Positions 1 through 6,402 are shown, numbered from the stretch's first letter. The stretch: DNA of 7,815 bases from Dehalococcoidales bacterium (GCA_020354275.1 CP070645.1:901351-909165), one strand, 5' to 3'. Numbers and translations are program-made. The notes: a model not told the origin generated them from the letters alone.

Positions 1-94
1 ATTCTCCCCCGAAGTGGATGGTCAGACCACAACCTAATGTCAATACCGAAAAAACCAGGGTTCCGATGGAAAACCCGATAATAAGCCCACACAT
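1..94 (-). CDS. Small hydrophobic protein, N-terminal part only (runs off the window)
   Basis: An open frame starts at an ATG at 92-94 on the minus strand and is still open after 31 codons at the window edge. A strong Shine-Dalgarno sequence (AAGGGAGGTG) lies a few bases upstream of it. The translation begins MCGLIIGFSIGTLVFSVLTL and continues with GCGLTIHFGGE. It is rich in Ile, Leu, Val, Phe and Gly, so residues 3-26 could form one membrane-spanning helix or a signal anchor. It is transcribed divergently from the nuclease gene at 229. I do not recognise a family, and the protein may be a short membrane protein or the start of a longer one. The ribosome binding site is the strongest support for it being real. 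Confidence 0.5.
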   Translation of the reverse strand, partial: MCGLIIGFSIGTLVFSVLTLGCGLTIHFGGE

Positions 95-168
95 ACCACA
101 CCTCCCTTGACGGCAAGTCATTCTACTAAACCATACTACTAAAACTATGAAAAATTAGCCACAGAAGA

Positions 169-174
169 TATAAT
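169..174 (+). promoter_or_regulatory. Candidate -10 box for the nuclease/QueG-like operon
   Basis: A perfect TATAAT hexamer lies 55 bases before the chosen ATG at 229. I see no good -35 hexamer 15-19 bases upstream. The extended string TATAATTAGAG (169-179) recurs exactly at 6476-6486 in front of acpS, which raises its credibility. Transcription would begin near 181. Confidence 0.35.
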
Positions 175-228
175 TAGAGATACAACCAGGAATATATGGC
201 GATTAAAACAACCCGACAAGGAGCAGTT

Positions 229-1455
229 ATGCCCCTCTACTCCCACTCCCAGCTCAGCACTTATCAGGAGTGCCCGCTCAAATACCGGTTCCGCTACCGG
301 GACAAAATCAGGCGTTTCACCGAAGGCGTCGAGTCCTTCCTGGGAACAATGGTCCATGAGACCCTGAAGAAGTGCTATGACAATGTCAGGTTTGGCCGAG
401 TCAGCACACTGGACAACCTGCTCGCCCAATATGACAGGCTCTGGCGGAAGGAGTGGCATGACTCAATTATCATCACCAGAGAGGAGCTGACCGCAGACGA
501 TTACCAGGCCCTGGGCAAGAGGTTTATCGAGACCTACTACCAGAGGTACGCGCCATTCGATTCAGACCTGACAATCGGCACCGAAATGAGGCTCAACTTT
601 GCCCTGGATGACGGTGGTAAGTACAAGCTGACCGGCATAATCGACCGCTTATCCCGCACCAAAGACGGTGTTTACCAGGTTCATGACTATAAAACCTCTG
701 CCCACCTGCCCGGGCAGGAAGACGTCGATAATGACCGGCAACTGGGGCTTTATCACCTCGGCGTCAAGAAAAAATGGCCTGATATTGAGAATATCAGTCT
801 CATCTGGCACTACCTTGCCTTCGACCGGGAACTCATCTCCTCGCGCTCTGGTGAAGAAGTCGCCCGGCTGGCCAATGACTCAATCAGCCTGATTGACGAG
901 ATAAGCTCTGCCGTTCATTTTCCCCCGATAGAATCGGCACTCTGCCAGTGGTGCGAATACCCTGACCTCTGCCCGATGAGGAAACACCTGTATCAGGTAG
1001 CTGCCCTCCCCGAAAACGAGTACCTTATAGAACCCGGCGTCACACTGGTTAATAAGTATGCCGAACTCAGAGAAAAGGCCTCAGCCATCGATAAGGAGAT
1101 AGAAAAGGTTAGGGACGCGCTGATTGACTATGCGCAACGCCAGCAGATTCAAATAATCACCGGCAGCCAGAACAAGGCCAGAGTGGTCTCTGGCCAGAGG
1201 CTGAGATTCCCGGCTAAAAACAAGGCGGAACGCGAAGAGCTGGACAAAATACTGAAAGAAACGGGTAAATGGAGCGAGGTATCGCAACTGGATACGACGA
1301 CACTTACCCGGATTATTACAGACAAGCTCTGGGATAAAGAGCTGATTGACCGGGTAATGCAGTACGGCCAGCTTGAAGAAACCAGTTCTATCTATCTTTC
1401 CAGACTAAAAGACGAAGAACGGGGGGAACTCGAAAATGACGTCTCCCAGGAATAA
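229..1455 (+). CDS. PD-(D/E)XK (RecB/AddB/Cas4-type) nuclease with predicted [4Fe-4S] cluster
   Basis: A 408-residue protein of the RecB-like PD-(D/E)XK superfamily (PDDEXK_1 type), expected to cut DNA, probably in repair or recombination. Visible motifs are GTMVHET with H43, the metal-ligand Asp of GIIDR (D139), the catalytic DYKT (D153, K155), and QLGLY (Q171, Y175). One N-terminal cysteine (C15, in YQECPLKYR) plus C239, C242 and C248 (CQWCEYPDLC) reproduce the split four-cysteine pattern that holds a [4Fe-4S] cluster in AddB and Cas4. Residues 270-408 are mostly charged helix with a possible coiled coil near 290-315 and no recognised fold. No helicase motifs are present. An upstream in-frame ATG at 196 would add 11 residues, but its AGGA lies only 3-4 bases away. 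The ATG at 229 has AAGGAG five bases upstream, and the protein then opens with the usual family start. The C-terminus overlaps the next gene. No cas genes are nearby, so a CRISPR role is not supported. Confidence 0.88.
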   Translation: MPLYSHSQLSTYQECPLKYRFRYRDKIRRFTEGVESFLGTMVHETLKKCYDNVRFGRVSTLDNLLAQYDRLWRKEWHDSIIITREELTADDYQALGKRFIETYYQRYAPFDSDLTIGTEMRLNFALDDGGKYKLTGIIDRLSRTKDGVYQVHDYKTSAHLPGQEDVDNDRQLGLYHLGVKKKWPDIENISLIWHYLAFDRELISSRSGEEVARLANDSISLIDEISSAVHFPPIESALCQWCEYPDLCPMRKHLYQVAALPENEYLIEPGVTLVNKYAELREKASAIDKEIEKVRDALIDYAQRQQIQIITGSQNKARVVSGQRLRFPAKNKAEREELDKILKETGKWSEVSQLDTTTLTRIITDKLWDKELIDRVMQYGQLEETSSIYLSRLKDEERGELENDVSQE

Positions 1456-2155
1456 GCCGGACAAACTGCTGGAGGGAGTAGAGGTAGATAAGGTCGGGGT
1501 AGTTAAACTGGAAGACACCAGGGACACCCCCATTTACGAAAAGACGAGAAGCCTCCTGCCTGATGCGAAGTCGATCATCATCCTGGCACTTGAGGTCTTC
1601 CCCGAGGTGGTAAAATACCTGGTCTCGGAAAGAAAAGTGGGCGAAATCACCCTCCGCGACCTTTATAACCGTAACGCCGAGCTGGTCAGCGGACGCCTTG
1701 ACTGGGAAGCATATAAGGTTATCAAAGCGTTACACGGTGCTGGCTACAAAGGAATTCCCTTACCGGCCAGCGGCTCTCCCCTGGACAACCGCCGTATAGA
1801 AAGTGTCCTCTCCTACAAGCATGCCGCCCAGATAGCGGGGTTAGGAGTTTTTGGCTGGAACAGCCTGCTACTTACTCCTGAATATGGGGCGAGAGTCCGC
1901 CTGAGCTGCATTGTCACCGACGCACCTTTCCCCCCATCAACCCCTATAGATGAATACAATCCCTGCCCTGAGTGCGGGGGTGCCTGCATCAAGGTCTGCC
2001 CAGTCTCGGCAATTAAGCAGCCAGAGGACGGTGAAACCTTCAATATCGATAAGTATGTATGCAGCACCTATTACAATTATGCCGGAGGTTGTGCCGAGTG
2101 TCTACGGGTCTGCCCGGCAGGCAAGACAAAGACTGCTCAAGTCATGGGGAAATAG
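1436..2155 (+). CDS. QueG/COG1600-like double [4Fe-4S] cluster protein
   Basis: A 239-residue protein resembling the core of epoxyqueuosine reductase (QueG, COG1600), which reduces epoxyqueuosine in tRNA using cobalamin and two [4Fe-4S] clusters. The recognisable core is HAAQIAGLGVFGWNSLLLTP (129-148), followed by YGARVRLSCIVTD (150-162). Eight cysteines for two clusters are visible: C177-x2-C180-x3-C184-x3-C188-P and C209-x9-C219-x2-C222-x3-C226-P. It is shorter than typical QueG (over 300 residues) and has no C-terminal HEAT-like part. The D-T-G-P segment expected before the AGLG motif in true QueG is not seen; IESVLSYK stands there instead. It may therefore be a paralogue with another substrate rather than the queuosine enzyme, so I give no gene symbol. 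The ATG lies 20 bases inside the end of the nuclease gene, with a G-rich Shine-Dalgarno (GGGGGGAA) seven bases upstream, which suggests translational coupling. No signal peptide is seen, so it is probably cytoplasmic. Confidence 0.8.
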   Translation: MTSPRNKPDKLLEGVEVDKVGVVKLEDTRDTPIYEKTRSLLPDAKSIIILALEVFPEVVKYLVSERKVGEITLRDLYNRNAELVSGRLDWEAYKVIKALHGAGYKGIPLPASGSPLDNRRIESVLSYKHAAQIAGLGVFGWNSLLLTPEYGARVRLSCIVTDAPFPPSTPIDEYNPCPECGGACIKVCPVSAIKQPEDGETFNIDKYVCSTYYNYAGGCAECLRVCPAGKTKTAQVMGK

Positions 2156-2210
2156 GATGCAAGTACCACATGACTACGCAGCCCCAAGGAGTGTAGTATA
2201 ACCCACTATA

Positions 2211-2579
2211 TTATTCCGGTCGGAATTTAGCATTACGCGGCCATACTTCAAACCCGGGCCCGTCGAACTGAAGGAATTCAACCGGCGCCCCATTATCAAC
2301 AATCATGGCCACGGTCACGCCCTTAGACGGGCTGTCGGGTTCGCCCAGCAGTACCTTACCGGCTATGGCTTTCTTAAGATTATCCACGACAAAAGCAACA
2401 TGAGGTACCGTCTTGACAAGCTCCGGTAGGGAGAAAGACGGTTCAAACCGCATCCATTCCACACCATAAGGGTTTTGTATATACCCCGATGCATAGGTCT
2501 TATATTCCGCCAGGTATTCATCCTCAGGGCGAGGGGTATCGGTCGGAATGCCGAAATGGTGGTACTTGAGTTCCAGCAT
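2211..2579 (-). repeat. Tandem coding repeat, copy 2 (VOC domain 2)
   Basis: This 369-base unit (122 codons and the stop) encodes residues 122-243, from the internal Met to the end. It aligns with copy 1 without gaps over about 121 codons. The copies differ most at positions 66-80 of each unit and at their C-terminal tails. Confidence 0.75.
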
Positions 2580-2942
2580 GGCTTCTTTTTTAGCACTGTG
2601 CGGCCATATCCCAGACTCGGGCCTATCAAATTGGATGAATTCAACAGGGGCACCATTATGGACAATGGTCGCTGTTGTTACGCCACCTGCGGGGCTGACA
2701 GGTCCTACCAGTACTTCCTTGTCGGTTATAGTTGCCTTAAGATTGTCCACGATAAAAGCAACGTGCGGGACTGTTTTCACAAGCTCCGGGAAGGGGCAAT
2801 CGGGCTCGAACCGCATCCACTCAATGCCGTAGGGGCTCTGGAAATACCCGGATGTATAGGTTTTATACTTTTCGCTGTATTCTTCATCAGGGCGGGGGAC
2901 ACTGGTTGGAATACCAATGTGGTGGTATCTTAACTCTGGCAT
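2211..2942 (-). CDS. VOC (glyoxalase/dioxygenase superfamily) protein, tandem-duplicated fusion
   Basis: A 243-residue protein made of two copies of one vicinal-oxygen-chelate unit, residues 1-121 and 122-243. I count about 77 identities in 121 aligned positions. Each copy begins with M-x-E-L-[RK]-Y-H-H-x-G-I-P-T and contains EWMRFEP, PELVKTVPHVAF, VDNLK and NGAPVEF. Possible metal ligands are H8, H60 and E101 in copy 1, with the equivalents H129, H181 and E222 in copy 2. VOC enzymes are metal-dependent lyases, dioxygenases, isomerases or binding proteins, and the substrate cannot be read from the sequence. Copy 2 keeps an internal Met at the position matching the original start, which fits duplication of a single-domain gene followed by loss of the first stop codon. 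The start at 2942 has only a weak purine-rich site (GGAAAAG). The gene lies 54 bases downstream of tRNA-Leu on the same strand and may share its transcript. It converges with the QueG-like gene. Confidence 0.82.
   Translation of the reverse strand: MPELRYHHIGIPTSVPRPDEEYSEKYKTYTSGYFQSPYGIEWMRFEPDCPFPELVKTVPHVAFIVDNLKATITDKEVLVGPVSPAGGVTTATIVHNGAPVEFIQFDRPESGIWPHSAKKEAMLELKYHHFGIPTDTPRPEDEYLAEYKTYASGYIQNPYGVEWMRFEPSFSLPELVKTVPHVAFVVDNLKKAIAGKVLLGEPDSPSKGVTVAMIVDNGAPVEFLQFDGPGFEVWPRNAKFRPE
2580..2942 (-). repeat. Tandem coding repeat, copy 1 (VOC domain 1)
   Basis: This 363-base unit encodes residues 1-121 of the VOC protein and is directly followed, reading on the minus strand, by a diverged second copy. 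Many third-position differences separate the two, so the duplication is not recent. Confidence 0.75.
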
Positions 2943-2996
2943 ATTTCGCTTTTCCAGGTTTCATGGGATTTATGTATGACAGTAACTGGACACCCC

Positions 2997-3081
2997 TGGT
3001 GGGGAAGGGGGGACTCGAACCCCCACGTCTTGCGACACATGATCCTAAGTCATGCCCGTCTGCCAGTTCCGGCACTCCCCC
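2997..3081 (-). tRNA. tRNA-Leu (anticodon UAG), CCA encoded
   Basis: Folded on the minus strand, all arms are present. The acceptor stem is GGGGGAG with CTTCCCC (one G-U pair). The D stem is CCG/CGG and the anticodon stem is CATGA/TCATG. The loop CTTAGGA carries anticodon TAG (plus-strand 3045-3047), which reads the CUA codon and by wobble other CUN codons. A long class II variable arm has a GTC/GAC stem and GCAA loop. The T arm is GGGGG-TTCGAGT-CCCCC, followed by discriminator A and an encoded CCA (2997-2999). The long variable arm and anticodon together make leucine secure. Confidence 0.97.
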
Positions 3082-3096
3082 GTATAGGCACACCGA

Positions 3097-3126
3097 ATGT
3101 TAGCAAAAATACGGGCACCTTGGCAA
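3097..3126 (-). promoter_or_regulatory. Candidate promoter of tRNA-Leu
   Basis: On the minus strand TTGCCA (3121-3126) is followed after 18 bases by TAACAT (3097-3102), which places a start site a few bases before the mature tRNA 5' end at 3081. Both hexamers are imperfect. The -35 overlaps a 13-base palindrome (3117-3129). Confidence 0.35.
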
Positions 3127-3129
3127 GGT
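3117..3129. other. 13-base perfect palindrome between the GNAT gene and tRNA-Leu
   Basis: ACCTTG-G-CAAGGT is a perfect inverted repeat around one central base. In minus-strand RNA it could form a 5-bp hairpin with a 3-base loop, followed about five bases later by TATTTTTG. It may be a weak terminator of the GNAT gene (ending at 3149) or an operator over the tRNA promoter. The stem is short. Confidence 0.3.
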
Positions 3130-3148
3130 AGAATATGGCTCTGGCATC

Positions 3149-3703
3149 CTACTGGCGGAAGTCTTGAGGAACAAATGAGAACAACACGGCATCACCTGGT
3201 TCACCATTTAATAGCAGCCTATTTCTTAACACGCCCTCTCTGGTAGCACCCGACTTCTCAGCAATACGCAGGCTAGCTATATTACCAACGGCCACCATAA
3301 TCTCAACTCTGTTTAACCTCAATTCTTTAAACCCAAAACGGGCCAAGAGTAATGTCGCTGCAGTGGCAATTCCTTTTCTGGTTTCGTTTGTTCTGACCCA
3401 GTAACCAAGATTGGCCAGTCCAATGTCATACCGTAAATGATTGAGGCCGCAACCACCACAATATTGACCGTTCTTTGCTTTTGTTATAGCAAAATCAAAT
3501 GATGTCCCCATCTCCCATCGCTCAGGTAGTCCTTCCACCCAGGTTGTACTCTCTTCTATTGAATACTCACTGTGACACCAAGGCATCCACAAAGACACTT
3601 CCGTGATAGACTCACGTACCGCCTCATACAAAGAGTCTATATCACTCATTTGATATGGCCGTAATGTTATAAAACCGTCTGTAATTTCAATATCTCTTTC
3701 CAT
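3149..3703 (-). CDS. GNAT N-acetyltransferase, RimJ/RimL type
   Basis: A 184-residue acetyltransferase (Acetyltransf_3 / RimJ-RimL group) that transfers acetyl from acetyl-CoA, usually to an amine on a protein, amino acid or small molecule. The opening ITLRPYQMSDIDSLYEAV is typical of the group. Motif A (YWVRTNETRKGIATAAT, 101-117) supplies the R-K-G-I-A-T pyrophosphate-binding loop. Motif B follows as NRVEIMVAVGNIASLRIAEK (131-150), then SGATREGVLRN (151-161), the usual family ending. The length is normal for the family. Codons are visibly more A+T-rich than in the flanking genes, and the upstream gap is also A+T-rich, so recent acquisition is possible. The start has only a weak purine-rich upstream site (TTGGAA). 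The gene stands alone, 190 bases from the nitroreductase. The substrate cannot be predicted; ribosomal-protein, antibiotic and small-molecule targets all remain open. Confidence 0.88.
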   Translation of the reverse strand: MERDIEITDGFITLRPYQMSDIDSLYEAVRESITEVSLWMPWCHSEYSIEESTTWVEGLPERWEMGTSFDFAITKAKNGQYCGGCGLNHLRYDIGLANLGYWVRTNETRKGIATAATLLLARFGFKELRLNRVEIMVAVGNIASLRIAEKSGATREGVLRNRLLLNGEPGDAVLFSFVPQDFRQ

Positions 3704-3893
3704 AATTCCAATCCAGTGACTATATGAGAGTAGTAATACAGATGTATAGATATTAAAAACATAAACACAAGGATATGTTTTTTGTTGTCAATCCTGTAAA
3801 ACCCATATAAGGCTCGATCGAATACTTCCACTGACCAACGGGAATAGCTGGCACTAGAGCAGTTTCAGTTATCTCTTGACAGGAGTATCACCC

Positions 3894-4541
3894 TCATTCA
3901 GCCTTATCCGAGTCCTGCGGTTTAACCAGGATTTCTTCCATAGAAACACGCGGGCGCTGAGAAGGATATTTACCTGCCGGATAGCCCACCGGCACCACTG
4001 CCACCGTGACTAAATTATCGCCCAAACCAAAGTAACGGTTTATCTCCCCGCTGCCGGCACCCACCCAGCAGGTACCCAGCCCCAGAGCGGTAGCCATCAA
4101 CACCATATGCTCAATGGCAATATAAGTATTTGATATTACCGGGGTTATCAGCTGCTGACGGGACGGTGTTGGCGCCGAGTCAATGGCTGCCCTGACCTGG
4201 GGATCAGCAAAACGACCCGATAAGGTCTCCAACACACCGGACTCTACAAATTCCTGCCGTCGCTTCAACCTCGCTTCCGGCGAATAACGCTCCAGGTCAC
4301 CAAAACACACGATAACTACCGGCGCTTCCTCAATGAATTTCTGGTCGAGACATATCCGGCAGAGCGCTTTTCTATCTTCCTTGTCCCTGACCACCAGAAA
4401 ACGCCAAGGCTGACGATTGCTCCCCGACGGGGCTAACCTGGCAGCCTCAAGCATCTGCTCAATCATCTCATCAGGTACATCATCAGGGGCAAATTTACGT
4501 ATGCTACGCCTTACTTTTATCGCTTCCCATACAGTCAGCAT
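3894..4541 (-). CDS. Nitroreductase-family FMN oxidoreductase
   Basis: A 215-residue flavoprotein of the nitroreductase family, expected to be a homodimer that binds FMN and uses NAD(P)H to reduce nitroaromatics, quinones or other acceptors. FMN-binding features are RRSIRKF (11-17), APSGSNRQPWRF (37-48) and, near the C-terminus, ALGLGTCWVGAG. The C-terminal GYPAGKYPSQRPR is also typical. The family usually runs 170-220 residues, so the gene is complete. The start at 4541 has an excellent Shine-Dalgarno (GGAGGT) six bases upstream. It is probably cytoplasmic, as no signal peptide is seen. It is likely transcribed alone: the next gene on the same strand is 190 bases downstream, and the gene upstream is divergent. 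Family members have very varied substrates, so no specific reaction is assigned. Confidence 0.9.
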   Translation of the reverse strand: MLTVWEAIKVRRSIRKFAPDDVPDEMIEQMLEAARLAPSGSNRQPWRFLVVRDKEDRKALCRICLDQKFIEEAPVVIVCFGDLERYSPEARLKRRQEFVESGVLETLSGRFADPQVRAAIDSAPTPSRQQLITPVISNTYIAIEHMVLMATALGLGTCWVGAGSGEINRYFGLGDNLVTVAVVPVGYPAGKYPSQRPRVSMEEILVKPQDSDKAE

Positions 4542-4776
4542 ATTTTTACCTCCGGTAATAAATCAGGTTATATCTACTCAACAGCCCCTTCGATTACTGG
4601 CTGGATAACATCACAGAGGTCTTTTCCGATTGGTTAGAACCAGCACCCGGCATGGACACAGTATCCTCTCCACCCCCACATTTTCTGTTATGCCAAAGCT
4701 TGTTTTTGTTTATTTCTAAAAAAATTGAAAGCCAGCGGTAAGTTGGCTCGGGAAATCTAAAATAGAAAATATATCA

Positions 4777-4797
4777 TTTGCACCAAATGGTGTCAAA
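4777..4797. repeat. Interrupted inverted repeat
   Basis: TTTGCACCA pairs with TGGTG-T-CAAA across a 2-base centre: nine base pairs with one bulged T. It is followed by neither a T-run nor a recognisable gene end, so it looks more like a protein-binding dyad or RNA hairpin than a terminator. Confidence 0.3.
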
Positions 4798-4877
4798 CCA
4801 ATGGAGCAAAAACCAGGTATCCCAGTTTGCCACTTTGTGCCCTCCTCACCATTATTCACATCTATACTGAAAGGAAC

Positions 4878-4899
4878 CCGTATGGTATACTTCATACGG
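4878..4899. repeat. 22-base inverted repeat with 7-base arms
   Basis: The arms CCGTATG (4878-4884) and CATACGG (4893-4899) are perfect reverse complements separated by eight bases (GTATACTT). The size and spacing fit a dimeric repressor operator. It lies about 56 bases upstream of the candidate -10 box of the beta-CASP gene. Confidence 0.35.
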
Positions 4900-4943
4900 C
4901 TTTGAAACATGGCAACACTAAATCTCCGCGCGATCAGTCAGTT

Positions 4944-4960
4944 ATACCGGTATCTATAAT
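4944..4960 (+). promoter_or_regulatory. Candidate promoter -10 box with adjoining palindrome for the beta-CASP gene
   Basis: TATAAT (4955-4960) is preceded one base upstream by the perfect 10-base palindrome ATACCGGTAT (4944-4953), which would sit in the -10/-35 spacer. No convincing -35 is seen. A regulator bound at the palindrome would directly affect this promoter. Transcription would start near 4967, giving a leader of about 30 bases before the CTG at 4996. Confidence 0.35.
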
Positions 4961-4995
4961 TATGCTGGTAAAAACTAGATAATGGGAGTATAAAA

Positions 4996-6402
4996 CTGCA
5001 AATTAAACTGAGCTTCCTGGGTGCAGCCGGCAGCGTGACCGGGTCACGGTATCTGCTGGAGACCGACAACCTAAAGTTGCTGGTTGAATGCGGTCTCTAT
5101 CAGGAAAGGGAACTAAGTCACCGGAACTGGGACCCCTTCCCGGTACCACCCCGGGAATTGGACGCAATTCTGCTGACCCACGCCCATCTGGACCACTGCG
5201 GGCTGATACCCAAACTGGTTGCCGAGGGGTTCCGGGGCAAGATTTACTGCACTGCCGCCACCTCAGAGGTTACTCAGATTATACTGCTGGACTCGGCCCG
5301 TCTCCAGGAAGAAGACGCCGCTTTTAAAAAGAGACGGCATGAGCGGGAAAGGAGAAAAGGGCCCTATCCTGAGATTCCGCTCTATACCGTTGATGACGCC
5401 AATGCTTCGTTCCAACTGTTCAGTCCGGTGAAATACGGGGAGGTAGTTCAGATCGGTGATGGGGTTAAAGCAACATTCCATGATATCGGCCACGTTCTCG
5501 GTTCGTCGGCAATAAAGGTTACCGTCAGCCAGGAAGGAGAACAACGCACCATCGTCTTCTCCGGCGATATAGGCCGAGAGGACAAGCCGATACTCCGAGA
5601 CCCCAGCGTGTTTACTGAGGTAGACTATGTCCTGGTAGAATCCACTTACGGGGATAGACAACATAAAGAATCCGCAGACACCGGTGATAGCCTGGCGACT
5701 ATTGTAAACTCGACCTGGAAAAGAGGTGGCAATATTATTGTACCCAGCTTTGCCCTGCAACGAAGCCAGGAGATCCTATACCACCTAAATAACTTATTAA
5801 TCGAAAACCGCATACCACACCTGATGGTCTTTCTAGATAGCCCCATGGCGATAAGAATTACCGAGGTGTTCAAGCGTCATACGGAACTGTTCGACAAGGA
5901 GATGTCCCGCCTGGTATCGAGCAACAGGTCACCCTTCGACTTCCCGGGACTGAAAATGGTGCAGACGGCCGACGAGTCAAAATCGCTTAACCACATACTG
6001 GGTACCATCATGATAATAGCCGGTTCTGGAATGTGCACCGGCGGCAGAATCAAGCACCATCTGGTGACCAATATCTCCCGGAGGCAGAGCACAATACTAT
6101 TTACCGGATACCAGGCATTTGGCACGCTGGGCAGACATATCGTTGACGGTGCTAAAAAGGTAAGGATACTGGGTAAACATTATCCTGTTAAAGCAAAAAT
6201 CGCCCAGATACACGGTTTCTCGTCACACGCCGATCGTTACGAGCTTTTACAGTGGCTTTCAGAGCTTAAGAGACCCCCCCGCAGAGTATTTGTGGTACAC
6301 GGCGAAACTAAAGCAGCCAGACAGTTTGGACAGTTTCTCAGTCAAAAAACAAACTGGGACGTATCTGTACCCGAATACGGAGAAGAGGTATACCTGGTAT
6401 AA
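4996..6402 (+). CDS. Beta-CASP metallo-beta-lactamase ribonuclease (COG1236/Ysh1-like)
   Basis: A 468-residue beta-CASP protein, related to CPSF73/INTS11 and archaeal CPSF nucleases, predicted to be a two-zinc RNase acting as endo- or exonuclease. Numbered from CTG 4996, motif 2 is THAHLDH (H62, H64, D66, H67), motif 3 is GHVLGS (H166) and motif 4 is FSGDIG (D191). Beta-CASP motif A is VESTYGDR (E215), motif B is GFSSHAD (H411) and motif C is FVVHGE (H435), so every metal ligand is present. It is too short for RNase J and has no KH domains. The first ATG/GTG/TTG codon in frame is GTG at 5035, but starting there would remove IKLSFLGAAGSV, the conserved first strand and motif. The frame is open back to 4972 without a standard start. 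CTG 4996 has GGGAG seven bases upstream and gives the expected N-terminus, so I choose it. The likely role is RNA processing or decay. acpS follows 109 bases later with its own candidate promoter. Confidence 0.9.
   Translation: MQIKLSFLGAAGSVTGSRYLLETDNLKLLVECGLYQERELSHRNWDPFPVPPRELDAILLTHAHLDHCGLIPKLVAEGFRGKIYCTAATSEVTQIILLDSARLQEEDAAFKKRRHERERRKGPYPEIPLYTVDDANASFQLFSPVKYGEVVQIGDGVKATFHDIGHVLGSSAIKVTVSQEGEQRTIVFSGDIGREDKPILRDPSVFTEVDYVLVESTYGDRQHKESADTGDSLATIVNSTWKRGGNIIVPSFALQRSQEILYHLNNLLIENRIPHLMVFLDSPMAIRITEVFKRHTELFDKEMSRLVSSNRSPFDFPGLKMVQTADESKSLNHILGTIMIIAGSGMCTGGRIKHHLVTNISRRQSTILFTGYQAFGTLGRHIVDGAKKVRILGKHYPVKAKIAQIHGFSSHADRYELLQWLSELKRPPRRVFVVHGETKAARQFGQFLSQKTNWDVSVPEYGEEVYLV

Larger units (their letters stand above)
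4542..4995. other. 454-base divergent intergenic region with several inverted repeats
   Basis: This gap separates the divergent nitroreductase and beta-CASP genes and is more A+T-rich than the genes. It holds the nitroreductase ribosome binding site at its left end, dyads at 4777-4797, 4878-4899 and 4944-4953, and a TATAAT box at 4955-4960. A 64-codon minus-strand open frame (4716-4910, beginning MFQSRMKYT) lies inside it. That frame has no good ribosome binding site and no recognisable motif, so I do not call it a gene, though a decayed gene fragment is possible. Confidence 0.5.

Noticed and set aside
145..459. 104-codon minus-strand open frame over the start of the nuclease gene
   Set aside because: It overlaps a well-supported gene on the other strand and shows no motif and no family resemblance.
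229..1455. Cas4 of a CRISPR system
   Set aside because: The motifs fit the wider family, but the protein is much longer than Cas4 and no cas genes or repeat-spacer array are in the window.
2156..2210. TAGT/ACTA inverted repeat between the convergent QueG-like and VOC genes as a terminator
   Set aside because: The stem is only four A+T-rich base pairs with no T-run.
2887..3103. Open frames on both strands over the tRNA (68 codons minus, 83 codons plus, containing GGLEPPRLATH-like sequence)
   Set aside because: They are translations of tRNA-Leu, a well-known source of false proteins.
3770..3850. Minus-strand stretch reading YSRWSVEVFDRALYGFYRID, faintly like a DDE transposase C-terminus
   Set aside because: Only about 20 codons, closely preceded by a stop in frame, with no terminal repeats or further transposase motifs.
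4716..4910. 64-codon minus-strand open frame in the large intergenic region
   Set aside because: The nearest GGAG is about 13 bases from the ATG, no motif is recognisable, and the 22-base inverted repeat falls inside it. A gene remnant cannot be excluded.
5263..5760. 165-codon minus-strand open frame inside the beta-CASP gene
   Set aside because: It is antisense to a gene with all catalytic motifs and has no features of its own.
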